Shown: positions 25,723 to 37,600 of the stretch, one piece after another | Numbering within the stretch: the stretch's first letter is position 1 | How the letters are laid out: each line of letters starts with the position of its first letter | NCBI GenBank assembly: GCA_040954595.2 | Contig: CM082576.2 | Span: 10,602,001-10,666,000, forward strand | Direction of reading: 5' to 3' | DNA: 64,000 nucleotides | DNA from: Balanoglossus misakiensis | Lineage: Eukaryota; Hemichordata | The notes under the pieces: generated by a model | What the model was told of the DNA's origin: nothing | Seen by the model: only the letters and a program-made list of their open reading frames with translations | Databases searched by the model: none | Position numbers and translations under genes: made by a program

Positions 25723-27519
25723 TCGCCCATATTCTCCCGGTGCTATCATTGGGTAGGAAAGTGACCAAGATTGGTGAATTTGTTTTTCGTTAAAGTCTTA
25801 TTTTTTTTAAAAACATTCGTTGTAGGCCCACTGGTCGCGAGTTGACCATTTTGGTTGTGATTAATATGGCCTCCCTGAAATGTTCGGCTTCTTGTAAATG
25901 CTTTTATCTAAATGCCCTGAAATTTTACAGAAAACGTGTTGCATGCTGTATACCGCAACGAATTAGCTCAACGTCGATTTGTGTGACGCAGCTCTGCGTA
26001 GCGGCCTGGATTGGCGTTGTTACAGCGCCGAGACACAGACCTAGATAGACTCTGCGGGCACAAAAATTTTCCTTGTAGACGACCACTGTTGCAAAAGCTC
26101 AGAAACAGTGCTAAAACTCCAAGATTCAACACCGAATGAAATTCCAGAGAATAACAACCTGAACTGACCAAAAGAAGAACTTGAAACAATTTGGCGCACG
26201 ACAAACGCCGCTAGTACTGTATAATTTCGATGTTTCAAGTACTGATCATATCAAAATTGGCTTATTGATTTACTGTACGCGTTTTTTTTAATTATCCACG
26301 GCCCCTAAGTAAAGAATGACGTCGATTTAAACGAAAATGGAAGCAAAATGGCGGTAGTCAAGAGATTGGATCAGGGGTGCGCAGAATGCTCAACTGTCCT
26401 TGATACGGGCTATATACCTGGAGGGAGAGTTGCCAATGGTTTCCCGTGATCACGTGGCCGATTGCTAGCCCTTCGAACGATCACTGACGCACACGGGATT
26501 AATGCACCTGAAAATCACGGATATTGCCAATCTTTTCAACCTTCGGGCAAAATACAGAGTATGAGTCCCTCCGATACCATGGGCGCTTTACAATGTCAAG
26601 AATTCCGTGACATTATTTAAAACACATTTTCATTTTAGCTAAACAATTTGCATAGTTTATTTTAAATAATTTATTGCATGCACATGAATGTGTTAAATAA
26701 ATGATAAATTTTAACATATAATTTTGTTAAATAATAGTACGGTAATTATTTCGCCCTACAGATATTAAATGACAGCTCTACTGAGAAAGTCCCGCTATCA
26801 ACGCAAAGCTTTCCATGGCTTACTAATGAATCCGGCCACGATTACTGTGACCTACACTTACAGACTTGGTGCATCCTGTGATTTGTGCGTCACCAGACAA
26901 AGTGGTGTGTGATTCGTGCCGCGCAGTCTTCGAAATAGGCGTATGATGAGCACATTGTAGTGTGAAATAACTTGGGGCGAAACCAGATACGGTGTGTATT
27001 GCCATGTACTCGTTAAGGAACTCTTCTTTTACACGCATGTTAATTTTCCCGTGTGTAATCGCACGCTCGAACCCGACTCTGGTAATATTATGCCTGGTCA
27101 GGGTCGCTCCACAAACACCGTGACGCGTACGTGACTTTGTGGCTGCTATTTACCAGTACGGTACTTACAGGATAAAGAAAAGTGAGGTTGTGTGCGCCCT
27201 GATTTGAGTGCTACCCGCTGTGTATCAGTGTATAGTGATAGCTGTAAGATTCGTGGATGAAACACTTGGTGCAGCCTTCGGCAATGATCAAAGGGCCCAT
27301 TAATACTGTGTAACCGAGGAGTGAGTTGGCGTGTTACAACTGTTCTTCTCATGGTCCCTCCAAGTTTGTTGCTTCACTCCGTGATAAGCTTACGACTGGT
27401 GCTGTTAATGCTTGATTTAGTGCTTTAAAATTCCCAAATCGGAATAAAGCAGCTGTATTTGCTATTTATGGTTTTATTCTCTGGGGTAACTCTGAACGCA
27501 TAACCATAATTTACACAAA

Positions 27520-28040
27520 TTCATTGAATATGCAAATTAGAACTTCATTAAAATGAGGCTGCTGAATGTCCCAGAGAGCAGACACACATATCTGTCAGTT
27601 CAGTAACAAATTCTTTTTGACACTGCTAAACGTCTCGACTTTCTGTTAGCTAACTGTCAGATGAACAGATTTAGCGAGTTTCATCAAATTAGCTGTACTA
27701 TAAGTTTGGAAGTATATGGCACTAATTACAAAAGTTCATTTAATATGCAAATTAGTAGATAAATGTCATGAAACTCATCAGAACCTTGTGAGGTTGATAT
27801 CTGTCGATGGTTTCATCAAATTTGGTAAGTTCTTCTCTCTATACATCAATGCTGACACGGTCTCTGAATAGACAACCTTTATTAGAAAAATAAAGATCTT
27901 TGATAATTCAAATAATATGAAAGCCATGCCCAACCGTTATCCAATCAGTTCTTGTCATTTGAAAATGTATCTGTATGTCAAATTTGACGTACATCCGTTC
28001 ATGAGATATCATGATTACAGACAACAGGCAACGGTTTGAC
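27520..28040. repeat. probable old dispersed repeat
   Basis: The motif aatatgcaaattag recurs about 215 bp apart (near 27,527 and 27,743). Related phrases (tttcatcaaatt at about 27,680 and 27,812; catgaaactcatcag) recur with drift. The pattern suggests a decayed dispersed repeat; termini and class could not be determined. Confidence 0.3.
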
Positions 28041-28201
28041 ATTTATCTCACGTTTGTCAAACACGAGCAATAGGTAAAAATGCGCACCCTGTGACCGTCG
28101 CCATGGAAATACTGTCTGTGATACAGATCCATCTCCTGAAGAAATGCCGGGTGTGATTGCAGTACTGCAACTGGAGAAGACATGCGCGATGTTAATGTAT
28201 C

Positions 28202-29443
28202 ATGGGCTGTGCTGAGAAAGAAAGAACAAAACCAGAACTGACTGAGTACAACTTGGTGAATATGGAAGTTACAACGTTAGTCAATTCCTCGTATTCGGTA
28301 GACCAGTCCGTCACCAATACGACGTCGCCTGACGAATCGGCGCGACTTCACGACGCCATCGTCGTCACGGTAAGTCAACGCAGCTTCGCCATCGCTTTCC
28401 TCGTGCTGGCTTTTTTCGTCGGCACCTTCGGCAACGCCCTGCTGTTGGCTGCGATATGGAAGTACAAAGTCCTGCGCACTTCCACCAACATCTTCATCGC
28501 CAGCCTGGGTGTCTCGGACCTGTTCATGTCCAGCGTCCTCTGCGTGTTCACCATTCTGTCGTTCGCGACCAACGGGCGCGTGTTCGGCTACGTCAACCCC
28601 GGCGACGAGGGCAACACGCTGTGCAAAATCTACGGCTTTCTGATCCTGCAAAGTAGCTTCGCGTCCATTTCCTGCATGCTCGCCATCGCCGTCAACCGTT
28701 ACCTGTGCGTGTGCCGCAATTCGATCTTCTCGCAGGTGTTCACGAAGAGGAGGAGTGTGGTCGGCGCCTTTCTCGTCCACGTCTACTCTCTGGTCGCCTC
28801 GGTCCCCCCGATCTTTGGATTCTCTCGCTACGGTTACTTGGCGAACGAGATGCTTTGCCTGTTCGACTACACCGGCGAACACGTTCACTTCTTGGTGTAC
28901 TTAACCACAGTCAGTATTGCCATCCCTTTCCCGATCATCATGTTCTGCTACTTCAAGATATGCTGGACTTCTCAGAAGGTTTCCCAGACAACGGCCAACA
29001 GCCAGTCCGGTGCTAACCCAAACGCGCTGCATAGTAGAGAGTCTGCCGTGACAAAGCTCGGCTTTGTGGTTTTCGCGGCTTTTAGTATACTTCTCTTGCC
29101 TTGTGTTATATCCATGGCCGTCCACACGGACGGCGGGGGACCTTTCGGCCTTTCGACGCTGTGGTTCGCCAACAGCGCGTTGAACTCCGTCATTTTTGGC
29201 GTTATGAACCGCCAGTTACGGAAAGCCTATCGCAAACTTTTGCGCAACTACTGCTGGCCAAGACAATCACAAACCGTCGTCCAGGTGATACGGGTTGGCG
29301 AGCTGAACACCGAGAGCCACAGAGCCTCTGCAAAAGACACTCTGCCGGTTTTAACGCCAAGGGAGTCGTGTTCGCCGCCGCAATCGTTTCAACACCCCCA
29401 GTCTTGCTCTGGGGAGAAACTGCAGCGCGTCCCCACGTGGTGA
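28202..29443 (+). CDS. intronless class A GPCR, melatonin/moody (GPR84-like) type
   Basis: A seven-helix receptor for the plasma membrane, 413 residues in one uninterrupted frame. The N-terminus has possible N-glycosylation sites (NSS at 28, NTT at 39). Approximate helices are TM1 61-86 (with GN at 77-78), TM2 94-118 (SLGVSD), TM3 141-166, TM4 184-206, TM5 226-250, TM6 284-306 and TM7 313-334. Cys141 and Cys219 fit the TM3-ECL2 disulphide. The TM3 end reads NRY (165-167) instead of DRY, and TM7 reads NSALNSVIFG instead of NPxxY; both changes are typical of the melatonin-receptor, Tre1/moody and GPR84 neighbourhood. TM6 lacks CWxP but keeps a proline. The cytoplasmic tail is about 75 residues and Ser/Pro-rich. 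Coding GC is clearly higher than the flanks. A start at Met21 is possible. The ligand is unknown. The single exon is compatible with retrogene origin. Confidence 0.9.
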   Translation: MGCAEKERTKPELTEYNLVNMEVTTLVNSSYSVDQSVTNTTSPDESARLHDAIVVTVSQRSFAIAFLVLAFFVGTFGNALLLAAIWKYKVLRTSTNIFIASLGVSDLFMSSVLCVFTILSFATNGRVFGYVNPGDEGNTLCKIYGFLILQSSFASISCMLAIAVNRYLCVCRNSIFSQVFTKRRSVVGAFLVHVYSLVASVPPIFGFSRYGYLANEMLCLFDYTGEHVHFLVYLTTVSIAIPFPIIMFCYFKICWTSQKVSQTTANSQSGANPNALHSRESAVTKLGFVVFAAFSILLLPCVISMAVHTDGGGPFGLSTLWFANSALNSVIFGVMNRQLRKAYRKLLRNYCWPRQSQTVVQVIRVGELNTESHRASAKDTLPVLTPRESCSPPQSFQHPQSCSGEKLQRVPTW

Positions 29444-31489
29444 GTTGTTGCGTAACACTTGATAAACGTCAGATGAGCAATCTTGGTTGACTTCATACAA
29501 CGAGGCAACGTACAATAGACCAGTGCAAATTTATTTCGTGGTCATATCAAACCAGATCTCGGATTTCGACTGTGCCTGAAAAAATGTTGAAAGCTTTGAT
29601 GGAACCGTCATGTTGGGGGCGATTCAAAGAAAGGATCCCGAAAACATAATTGTAGCCCATAGGTAGTCTTTTCACACGAAGATCATTACTCTCAAATCAA
29701 CTCGCTGATTAAGCTAGGACGTGACAGCGAAGACGTGATCACGTGAAGAGGAAACATTACCAGGACCAATCAGCACATATTTAAGTTGATACTGAAGAAA
29801 TTTATTCTGTCAAAATGTTTTTGACGGTGTACAAAAAAACAACCGTTAAGTTTGTAATAATTTCCCCACCTACAGTTGCGGTGTTCCAAGGAGCTCTCAA
29901 GATTTCCGCGCTGGAAATGACTGTCATTGACAAGGTGACCTCGCACTAATCATGCTCTGATCATGAAACAGAGCCATGGTAATCACTTTGTAAATAGAAG
30001 GTATGAGATACTCTGTTCAATCATAGTCATGAACATGCTTCAAATATACCTGTAGGCGTTGACTGTGGCTGTCGAACTTGAAATTTAATCAGCGCGCTTT
30101 CTACTTTCATTACTAGTATTAGGCTCTCGTTTGGCATGAATACTAGACTGTACAGGATAAGTAACAATATCAATACAGGGCATTTACGAGGCATTGGCGA
30201 AGATCATATTAAAACGGCAATCACAAAATACAAGTATCATTGCCATTTTGGCATGCGATTCAACAAGGATCCCCGGTTTCTAATTCTCATGTGGTCAAAT
30301 CCAGTTCATTGTGTTTATTCTGTTCAGCCGGCCATCACCAGCAAGTACTAAACTGAAAAAAAAAATCGAGAGATTCCTTCCGCATAAACCGACGTGTAAT
30401 ATTGTATGTTTGAAGCTTATGATGTAGAAACTTTTAAGCACGAGGAATTGCCTCATCAAATGGTCTCAAAAAGTTACACATTGCACAGGTTGTCAAATTG
30501 GTCTGACGTTTATTCAGTCAACAAACGAGTTCCGATGGGAACTTTTTTTTACACACGTGGTGCCTTGTACTAAGACAAGATGCCAGTACACAATGTAATG
30601 TAATATTTGTCGAGAAGTTGATTCTTTGGTATACAGCTAGTTTACATTGTGAAATTGTGTTAAAAGTGCTGGAAATTTAATATATACAATATTCGAGACA
30701 CTAGGGTCATTTTAATATACATAAGCTTTTAAGAAGAACAGGGAAATAAGGTAGCTCGGAAGACTTCGGGTCTTTGTTCGGAAAGTGAAATATCAGACAG
30801 AAACTGTCATTAGGAATGAAACTGTTTTAAGGTTTCAGAATGCAAAGAAGATGGGAAACAAAAAGAACGTTTCAAGGCATTTTGAACAAAAAATATTAGA
30901 GTGATTTGTGAGTTTATCATTACAGGAACAGTTGTGGTCTTTTTATTTGAAAATGTGCGTATTATTTTACGAATAAAGATTTTAAAAAGAAATATGCTTT
31001 AAATATGCTTTGTGTGTTTTAAATATGCTTAATTTGAGGGATAGCCTTTACAAGTGGTTCGGTTTGTAGTGGATTCTAGATTTACAGATAAAAAGCCTTG
31101 AGATGTGTCTTGTATGTTGAGACATGATCGGCCAGCTCATGATCGGCCAGCTCATTGCATGGATATTCGGTGTGTTCACTGGCTTTTAAGTACAGCGCAT
31201 GCACTTTATGTAAATTTGGGAAGTTCGTACAGAGTACAGTTCGCAATCAGAAAACCCCGGAAAAAAATATCGTTCGAGCGTATCAAACGACAAAACTATG
31301 ACCATGGCCTAGCCCCAATGTAAACTCGTTTGGGAATGAATAGAAATCCATTTCGATTATGCTGAACCACACCCTGAGGCGGATGGTTCGGTTCACCATT
31401 TAATATCATGCGTCTTGCTTCGTGTTCTTCCCCAAGCAACACAATCGGCGGTAAACGAACTTTAGATCGGCCCTTTCTACCTCCATGAT

Positions 31490-31621
31490 GCTATAGCTGA
31501 CCTATTAATTATTGTAGCCTTGGTGGGTTGGTTGATCGCTGACGGGCCCACCTGCGATCAAGCTCCCCGTCAGCTATCAACCAACCCACCAAGGCTACAA
31601 TAATTGCAGCTATAGCTGACC
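31490..31621. repeat. near-perfect 40-bp-arm hairpin with flanking direct repeats
   Basis: Arms 31,507-31,546 and 31,566-31,605 are reverse complements with a single mismatch (31,537 against 31,575) around a 19-base loop. The 13-base sequence gctatagctgacc flanks the structure as a direct repeat (31,490-31,502 and 31,609-31,621). A diverged third copy of part of the arm (gtagccatgaggtgggttgg) follows at about 31,633. It could be a young foldback element or a recent inverted duplication; a hairpin RNA precursor is also possible. No coding potential. Confidence 0.7.
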
Positions 31622-31640
31622 ATGAGCTGACGTAGCCATG

Positions 31641-31682
31641 AGGTGGGTTGGGTGTGTGTGTGTGTGTGGGTGGGGGGGGGGG
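31641..31682 (+). repeat. GT/G-rich tract (G-quadruplex potential)
   Basis: GGTGGGTTGGG, then (GT)n, then GGGTG followed by a G run of about 10 bases, with a T run right after. Four or more G triplets occur within about 40 bases. Confidence 0.7.
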
Positions 31683-32509
31683 CGTTTGATTTTTTTTTTC
31701 GCACAATCAATACCGGGAATCAATATCACTTATACTTGTTGACTATCTTGAAACATCAATCCGACAGTTCATGACCAACCTTTCCGTTTGCAAGAATTGC
31801 ATCGCTCTGGGCGCAAATTCTCAGTTTTCATCTGTGACGTGTCTTCTTGAGTACCGCATCAAGAAAGGTGCGAATCCTTTTGTTCAACAAAAGTCTGGTC
31901 AGTAAATAAAATAACAAGAAACCATTTGAACGAAAAAAGTGGTTCGAGATTGAATTGGAGATGTAGGAGAAGGTGCATTTCAGCTGGCGGGGAAATAAAA
32001 TTATTCCACAAAGTTTGAAATATTGCATCTGCCAGAAAAACAACGGTACCTATTGAGAAGCATTACACTACCGTTGACGCGTGTGTTTTCCACGGCAGCA
32101 TTTGTGCTGGATTATCTAGTCTATACTATATTCACCCGACTTTAAAAAAAAAGGTATGAAACATAATCACTTTTGCTATAGACAATTCTACAATGATAGT
32201 TCAATGTACGTGCATTTATATCTAAAGGGGACAACCATGATGCACACAACCCGTTTTAATTAAGAAATATTCTTCTCGGGCAAAATGTTGTGGATCAGCC
32301 ATTGGACGATGAACTGAGGACTCGACCCAGATGGAACAAATGATCAGTCACACAGTCAAGGCCGCAGTGACTCCAATCTGATTAAAATAAGATGTAGAGT
32401 TTTGCACTGAGCGCTGTCTCTGGCTGTTCTCGGTGTATGCGCCACACTACGCGCAGTAGTCAGTGTGGGCGTCCTTTCCGAACCGAACAGCCAAGAATCG
32501 ACAAATTAA

Positions 32510-32650
32510 AGGTATAGGCCTACGGTGTCACCTATGGAAAATTAGCAATAGTTACCATGGAAAATTGAGATCTAGCCAATCACAGATTACCAGAACGGTC
32601 AAATACCCCATTTCACCATATATGGCCGTATGTAAATTGGACGTGACTCT
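32510..32650 (+). mobile_element. MITE family copy 2 (right end lost)
   Basis: This starts after TTAA (32,506-32,509) with a drifted left terminus (aggtataggcctacggtgtcacct). It shares gttaccatgg, gagatct, ccaatcacagatt, ccatttca and tatgtaaattgga with the intact copy. The right inverted repeat is diverged or missing. It carries an exact CArG box CCATATATGG at 32,616-32,625 and a CCAAT box near 32,577. Confidence 0.65.
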
Positions 32651-33845
32651 ACGCGCCCGACATTGGCAGTGACTCCGTCTGAGCGTGAAGGTTGCCGCCA
32701 CACAAGTGCACGCTTTGCCGGTTGCTTACATGCATATTACACCGAAAATCGTTCGTCACAAATCCGAAATACATGAAATTTTATCTTTGTGAAGCCTGTT
32801 GCTTCAAGGAGTTAACAACTTTATGATGTAAAAACCCACACGTTTTATCGAAGGTGTCACTGGAAAAGGGTACATGTATATGGGAAACGTTATAGAAAAC
32901 AGTGCACCGACTGCAATATTAGACGGACAGTTGAATTTTTCATAGATCTGAGCACGTTCTCAGTCTCGTGATGTTATAAGCATATTCCTGCGATACGTTG
33001 ACATCGACACACTATAAGCAAATATGTCTATTTTCAGCAAAAATATATCAAATCAAAATACACATGGTTCACTGACTGTAACATGACTAAGAAAACCACT
33101 GAAAACCAAGTCCACGTAGACGCAAAACAAAATGTCTTTACTTTAGCCTGAGTAGCGAGAGCCCGAAAATAGAAAGAGCTGCACTCTTAATGTCACGAAT
33201 CAGAACAACATTTAACGTTCGATCTCAACATTCTCGGCAGATTTGCTGAACTTCCTATTTAATTTTTAAAAATGCGTAAGGCCTATAGAATTACAATCTC
33301 ACATACTTTATTGCTGAGTCTTTTATTACAAAAGAAAAAATGCATACGAAATTCAAAAAATAAAAACAATGTGTCAAGTTCATTTATTCTGGCCAGGTGA
33401 CCCTCTCTAAGAACAAAAGTATAAAAAACATAGGAAACCGAAAAAGGCAGACATTTTCACGGTCGCCTGGCAACAATATGCATACGTTATACTTCGTTAT
33501 TCTCCCCAATATGCCTATCAATTGGTGAGGCCTTCACCTAAATCAATGTTCTGAATTCGAAAACAGGACATGCCTGATCAGAAAAAAAACTGATATAAGC
33601 TACTTCTAGGCCAACGATATTAGCCATGATCAGCTGAGGGTAATGTTGTCACGAACTCAACCATTAGGACCACTAAAGAAGTAGCCTACATGTAATTGAA
33701 AATGCCTCGGGGACACTGGATTTTCAGAAACCTTTCAAATCTTTGCTACATTAAAGTGGATTGTATCCTCAATTTGAACTTAATTTGCCTTGAATGAAAG
33801 ATGAGAACAAGTTTCATACTTTGATTTTCAAGGCGCACATAACCC
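32651..33845. other. intergenic, no gene recognised
   Basis: AT-rich sequence without coding signals that I can support. Confidence 0.5.
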
Positions 33846-34024
33846 TAAAGGTATACGATCATCTGTGCAAATGTTTAACCATTGTTACCATGGAAAATAC
33901 CGCTAACAAGGGCGTGTCGTCTGCTACGACCTTCCCATGATTCATTGAATGCGCAACGACCTGCGCACGTTAGAAAACTTAGCTCAGCGCGAAATATGGC
34001 CGACATATGAAAGGTGATCAGTGA
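33846..34024 (+). mobile_element. MITE family copy 3 (degenerate), upstream of ANAPC1
   Basis: The left end aaaggtatacgatcatct, the internal gttaccatggaaaat, and a right part resembling atatggcc-gacatatg followed by ggtgatcagtgatc align in order with the intact 38,318-38,491 copy. TTAA duplications are not preserved. It sits about 660 bp before the ANAPC1 start codon, so it may contribute to the promoter region. Confidence 0.45.
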
Positions 34025-34681
34025 TCAATACGGACATCTAATCTCAGTTGCATGTGCCAGTACTGGTTGGTACTTGGCAGGTGTAAAAAGCTTTCATCAC
34101 AATCCTCAAAGGTAAGGTGTAACAGATGTTGACGGCGGCGGAGGCGTAAATTTTCGATTTGCCATGTGTATCACGGTTTATAACTGTGTGTGAATATATG
34201 GCCCAGATTCCGTACGGACGAAAATTTCATCCCTTCATCATTCAAAGTCATGTAATGTAATAGAGGGACTGTGACTGAACCATCACCAAATATCTGCGTT
34301 TCTTTTTGGTATGTATTTACTAGCAGCTGGAAATTGTAGTTTTTTTCTTCGTCAAAACATCTGGGAAGGATCGTGATCAAGGCTACATTTCAAACTCGGG
34401 ATACATTCATTTTGAGGATCTGGTCTTGAGAAACCTCTCGTCAAATTACATTGCATCTCTCCCAATCGGAGAATTCTCCCTCATCCCACGTCCCGATGGG
34501 GGATGACTGTTGCCAGAATAGTGCATGTTATAGCCAGATTTTGTTGTCATCAAAACATGGTGCATCCTACTGTAACTTTCATGATGTACCTTCCTAAACA
34601 CCACTGTCCACAGATCTTTGGTTCTTTGAGTGAAGATTTAAGCCGCCAACGCCAGTCAAACTGGAGCAGGACAAAGATAGT
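34025..34681 (+). promoter_or_regulatory. ANAPC1 upstream region / 5' UTR
   Basis: This is the interval before the first coding ATG. AAAGGTAAGG near 34,108 looks like a donor and could end an untranslated first exon. An acceptor-like CCACAG ends near 34,613. The frame is closed by TGA at 34,631 upstream of the ATG. No TATA box is obvious. The transcription start cannot be placed. Confidence 0.3.
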
Positions 34682-37600
34682 ATGATTGCTGCAGCTGAGC
34701 CCCAGGAGTTTGTTCCCCACGGTCGGGAACATTGCGAGTTACATCCTGGCCCTGTGCAGCAACACACATCTCAGTACCATCACCACCTGACAGCCAGGGT
34801 TGATCCAGACATTCCCATCTTTGCCTTCAAGGATGTAGCCATCAAAGACAAGGTACGGTCGTTTAGTAAATTTTATAAATGCATATTTCTTGAATTACCG
34901 TACATTCGTTATAGTTTTTCATCAGTACAACCACAGTCCCTCTATCACTGACTGTGGTACAACAGTGTTGTACATGCCATATTACATGTTGTTATTCCTC
35001 GACTCCCAGAAGGAATTTTGGCATCTCCGAGGGAAGGCTGAGGACAGTTCAGACTTCGACGAGGAATTATACATAGCAGGGAACACAGTGGTTTGGAGCA
35101 AAGGATGCCAGGCCAGCTGCAAAGTGACACACAAGTCCTTCACTGTGACTTCACCAGTGACCGAGGTATGAGCCCGTTTGTTTCTGTGGTAATAGTAGTC
35201 ACAGTACAATACTACATGCCATATTACAAATGATCCCCAAACAATTTCTTTCACGTTCTGGGTTTCATTCTCACTACCCACCTGGATAGTGCCCTTTGAG
35301 CAGTATACATGTATACCACCCTTTGATCATGTCAAACGTCGCATTCTGATTCTTACTCCTCTTCAAATTCCAGGCGTTTTGGTGTAATTTCAATGCTGCC
35401 AGTGGTAAACCAGACCTTGTTCATGAGGACAAAGACCAGAATGGTAATTTTAAACCAGATTTTGCCAAGAAACAGATGAGCAGCTCAAATGGGAGGGAAC
35501 AAATATATTAAGACAGTTTTTGCTTTCAGTTTTGAAAAAAAAATCAAAACCTTTCTGTACTTTGACAATCTGAAAGAAAGCAGTATATCGTTATAGAACT
35601 ATCTCAACAAACCTTATTCTCGTCTGCTTTTGTTTACAGTTGAGCTTGTACAGAGTGTCTGTGTAGTGCACGGTGCATCGTTGAGTGTGTTCACGTCAAA
35701 AGGAGAAGAACATGTTGTAACTCTGCCCTTTCAGGTGAGTTTCAGTGACATGTTGAACTGCCCAGTGATGTATGCAGTGTTCTATCCTGGTTGACACTGT
35801 CAAGAGGGAGGGGAGGTATGTACAGGTGCCTCAGAATGCTACCTGCAACTGAAATGGACTACCATACACCAATTTCTGTTTTGTTTTTCCTTTATAATAC
35901 AGGTTTCTAATGCTTGGGTGATGGAGCATGGCATACTCTTTGAGAGATCATCTGGAGAAAGTGAAATGACAAGTGATTATAAAAAGTAAGGTTTTTGTCC
36001 AACAAAATTTGTTGACTGGTTGACCAGCAGATCTTGCGCAAACTGACATTACAAATTCCAAAAGTACTCTGAGCAAAAATACACCCCAGGCTACATACTC
36101 TGTTTCTACAACTACATGTACTGAGATAAGACTATTATTTGGCAGAATACAGTACATGTAACTTTATCATTCTCCACACAGGAATGCAGAAATACTGCCT
36201 GTTTTATTCAGTCTATTACACCCATTGGACGAGCCTGCTCCAGTGATTTGTAAATACGGAGGTGAGTGTGAATCTTTAATTTGCCAAGCCACGGCCGTTG
36301 ATGTGATCATACTTTTCATTTCCGGTGTTTATCATACATTTTTAAAGAAGGATTTATCTAGTCACAGAAAGATAAATTCACAGGGTACCACTCTCAATAG
36401 TTCATTTGGAAATATTCTGTTCAAACGATCGAGCATTGGCTGTATAAAGATGTGAAGGTTCTTTTTTTCCTTTACATGTAGCTATGTATTTGATAAAGCA
36501 CCTACATGTATGTACATGTTCACCTTCAACAGGTGGTGTTAGTAGAATAAACTACATGACAGACCAGTCCCAGCACATTGTGTTTACCAGCACCAAACCA
36601 GCCCTTGTGTTGACCTACGATGATATGCTGGGCTCTCATACAATCTGGAGAATAAGAAAAGCCACGTTAGAGGTGAGACAGTTACAATTATATGTCAAAT
36701 CTGAAAAAGGAAAATAGATTTACGACCAGGAAAGTCTTATGATTTTACTCAAGAACATTTTGGATGCGTTCGTTTTATTGACTTTGCACCCTTTTTCTGT
36801 ACCCAAGACTTCATTCATCTTGTAAATTAGTTACTTTTATTTAATTTATTGAACTGCATCTCTAATTGCAGGAAGGCTATAATGCCTCTGGGCTGAGTGG
36901 CACTGCAGGCTACATCAGCCACACTCCAAACACGACACAGTTTCCGAGCTCCAGTTCCAGTTTGCTGCCAAGTTTTGTGGTCAGCAGCTCCCACTCCAAC
37001 CTGAGTCTGTCGTGCCACTCACCAAACAGATCGTCGCCCTACAGGAGTCATCACTCCAGCAGAGTGGCCTCGCCCACTGCCAGGATTCTCAGCCCAGCCA
37101 TTACCCACATGGCTGCTCTAAGGTTTGTGTCTATGTTCATCTGTTCATTTTGGTCTCTGTTAACATGCTTCTTTCTTCAACCTTGTTAAGCAGCTGTGAT
37201 TTATGGTTTTGGAGTAGCATTATAACATGAATTCTTTTGAAAAGTCAAATGGTTCTGTTGATACCTCCTCTTAGCCAAGCCACTTCTGAAGTCACACCCT
37301 ATGTTTGCTGAATAACTTGTGTGTTGCTCTTACACTCGTAATGTGGTTAGAGTCCAACTGCCTGTATTGCACTCTCAATTAAATTAAATTACACGTTCAC
37401 ATTTGGGAATGTTTTCCTTGCAGTCGTTCCCAGTCACCTTCGTTTCACCACATCAGTGGCAGCGGCATCTGTCTGTCACCTGGGCTGAGATCACCCACTG
37501 TCAGTCGATCGCCCGTGGTGTCTTTCTCCACCTCTGTGATAACGAACGACAGCGGCTGTATCGACATCGTGGAGCCTCTAGCACCCGAAGTGTGCCTGGA

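Larger units (their letters stand above)
24799..28201. other. intergenic between lectin and GPCR
   Basis: No gene was recognised. Seen here are a GA microsatellite (25,031-25,058), an 18-bp perfect palindrome GAATCTGTGCACAGATTC (25,411-25,428), two exact CRE octamers TGACGTCA (25,456-25,463 and 25,715-25,722), and a dispersed-repeat-like stretch (27,520-28,040). The CREs lie about 650 and 920 bp upstream of the distal lectin start. Confidence 0.5.
29444..32505. other. GPCR 3' region and intergenic
   Basis: No gene was recognised. A possible poly(A) signal AATAAA lies at 30,972-30,977, 1.5 kb past the GPCR stop. A 15-bp unit (catgatcggccagct) is perfectly duplicated at 31,123-31,152. The hairpin at 31,490-31,621 and a G/GT tract follow. 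Confidence 0.5.

Noticed and set aside
28277-28888. 203-codon open frame on the minus strand inside the GPCR gene
   Set aside because: It is antisense to the receptor, rich in Asp, Glu, His, Arg and Val as expected from reading GC-rich codons backwards, and matches nothing known. It is a shadow of the real gene.
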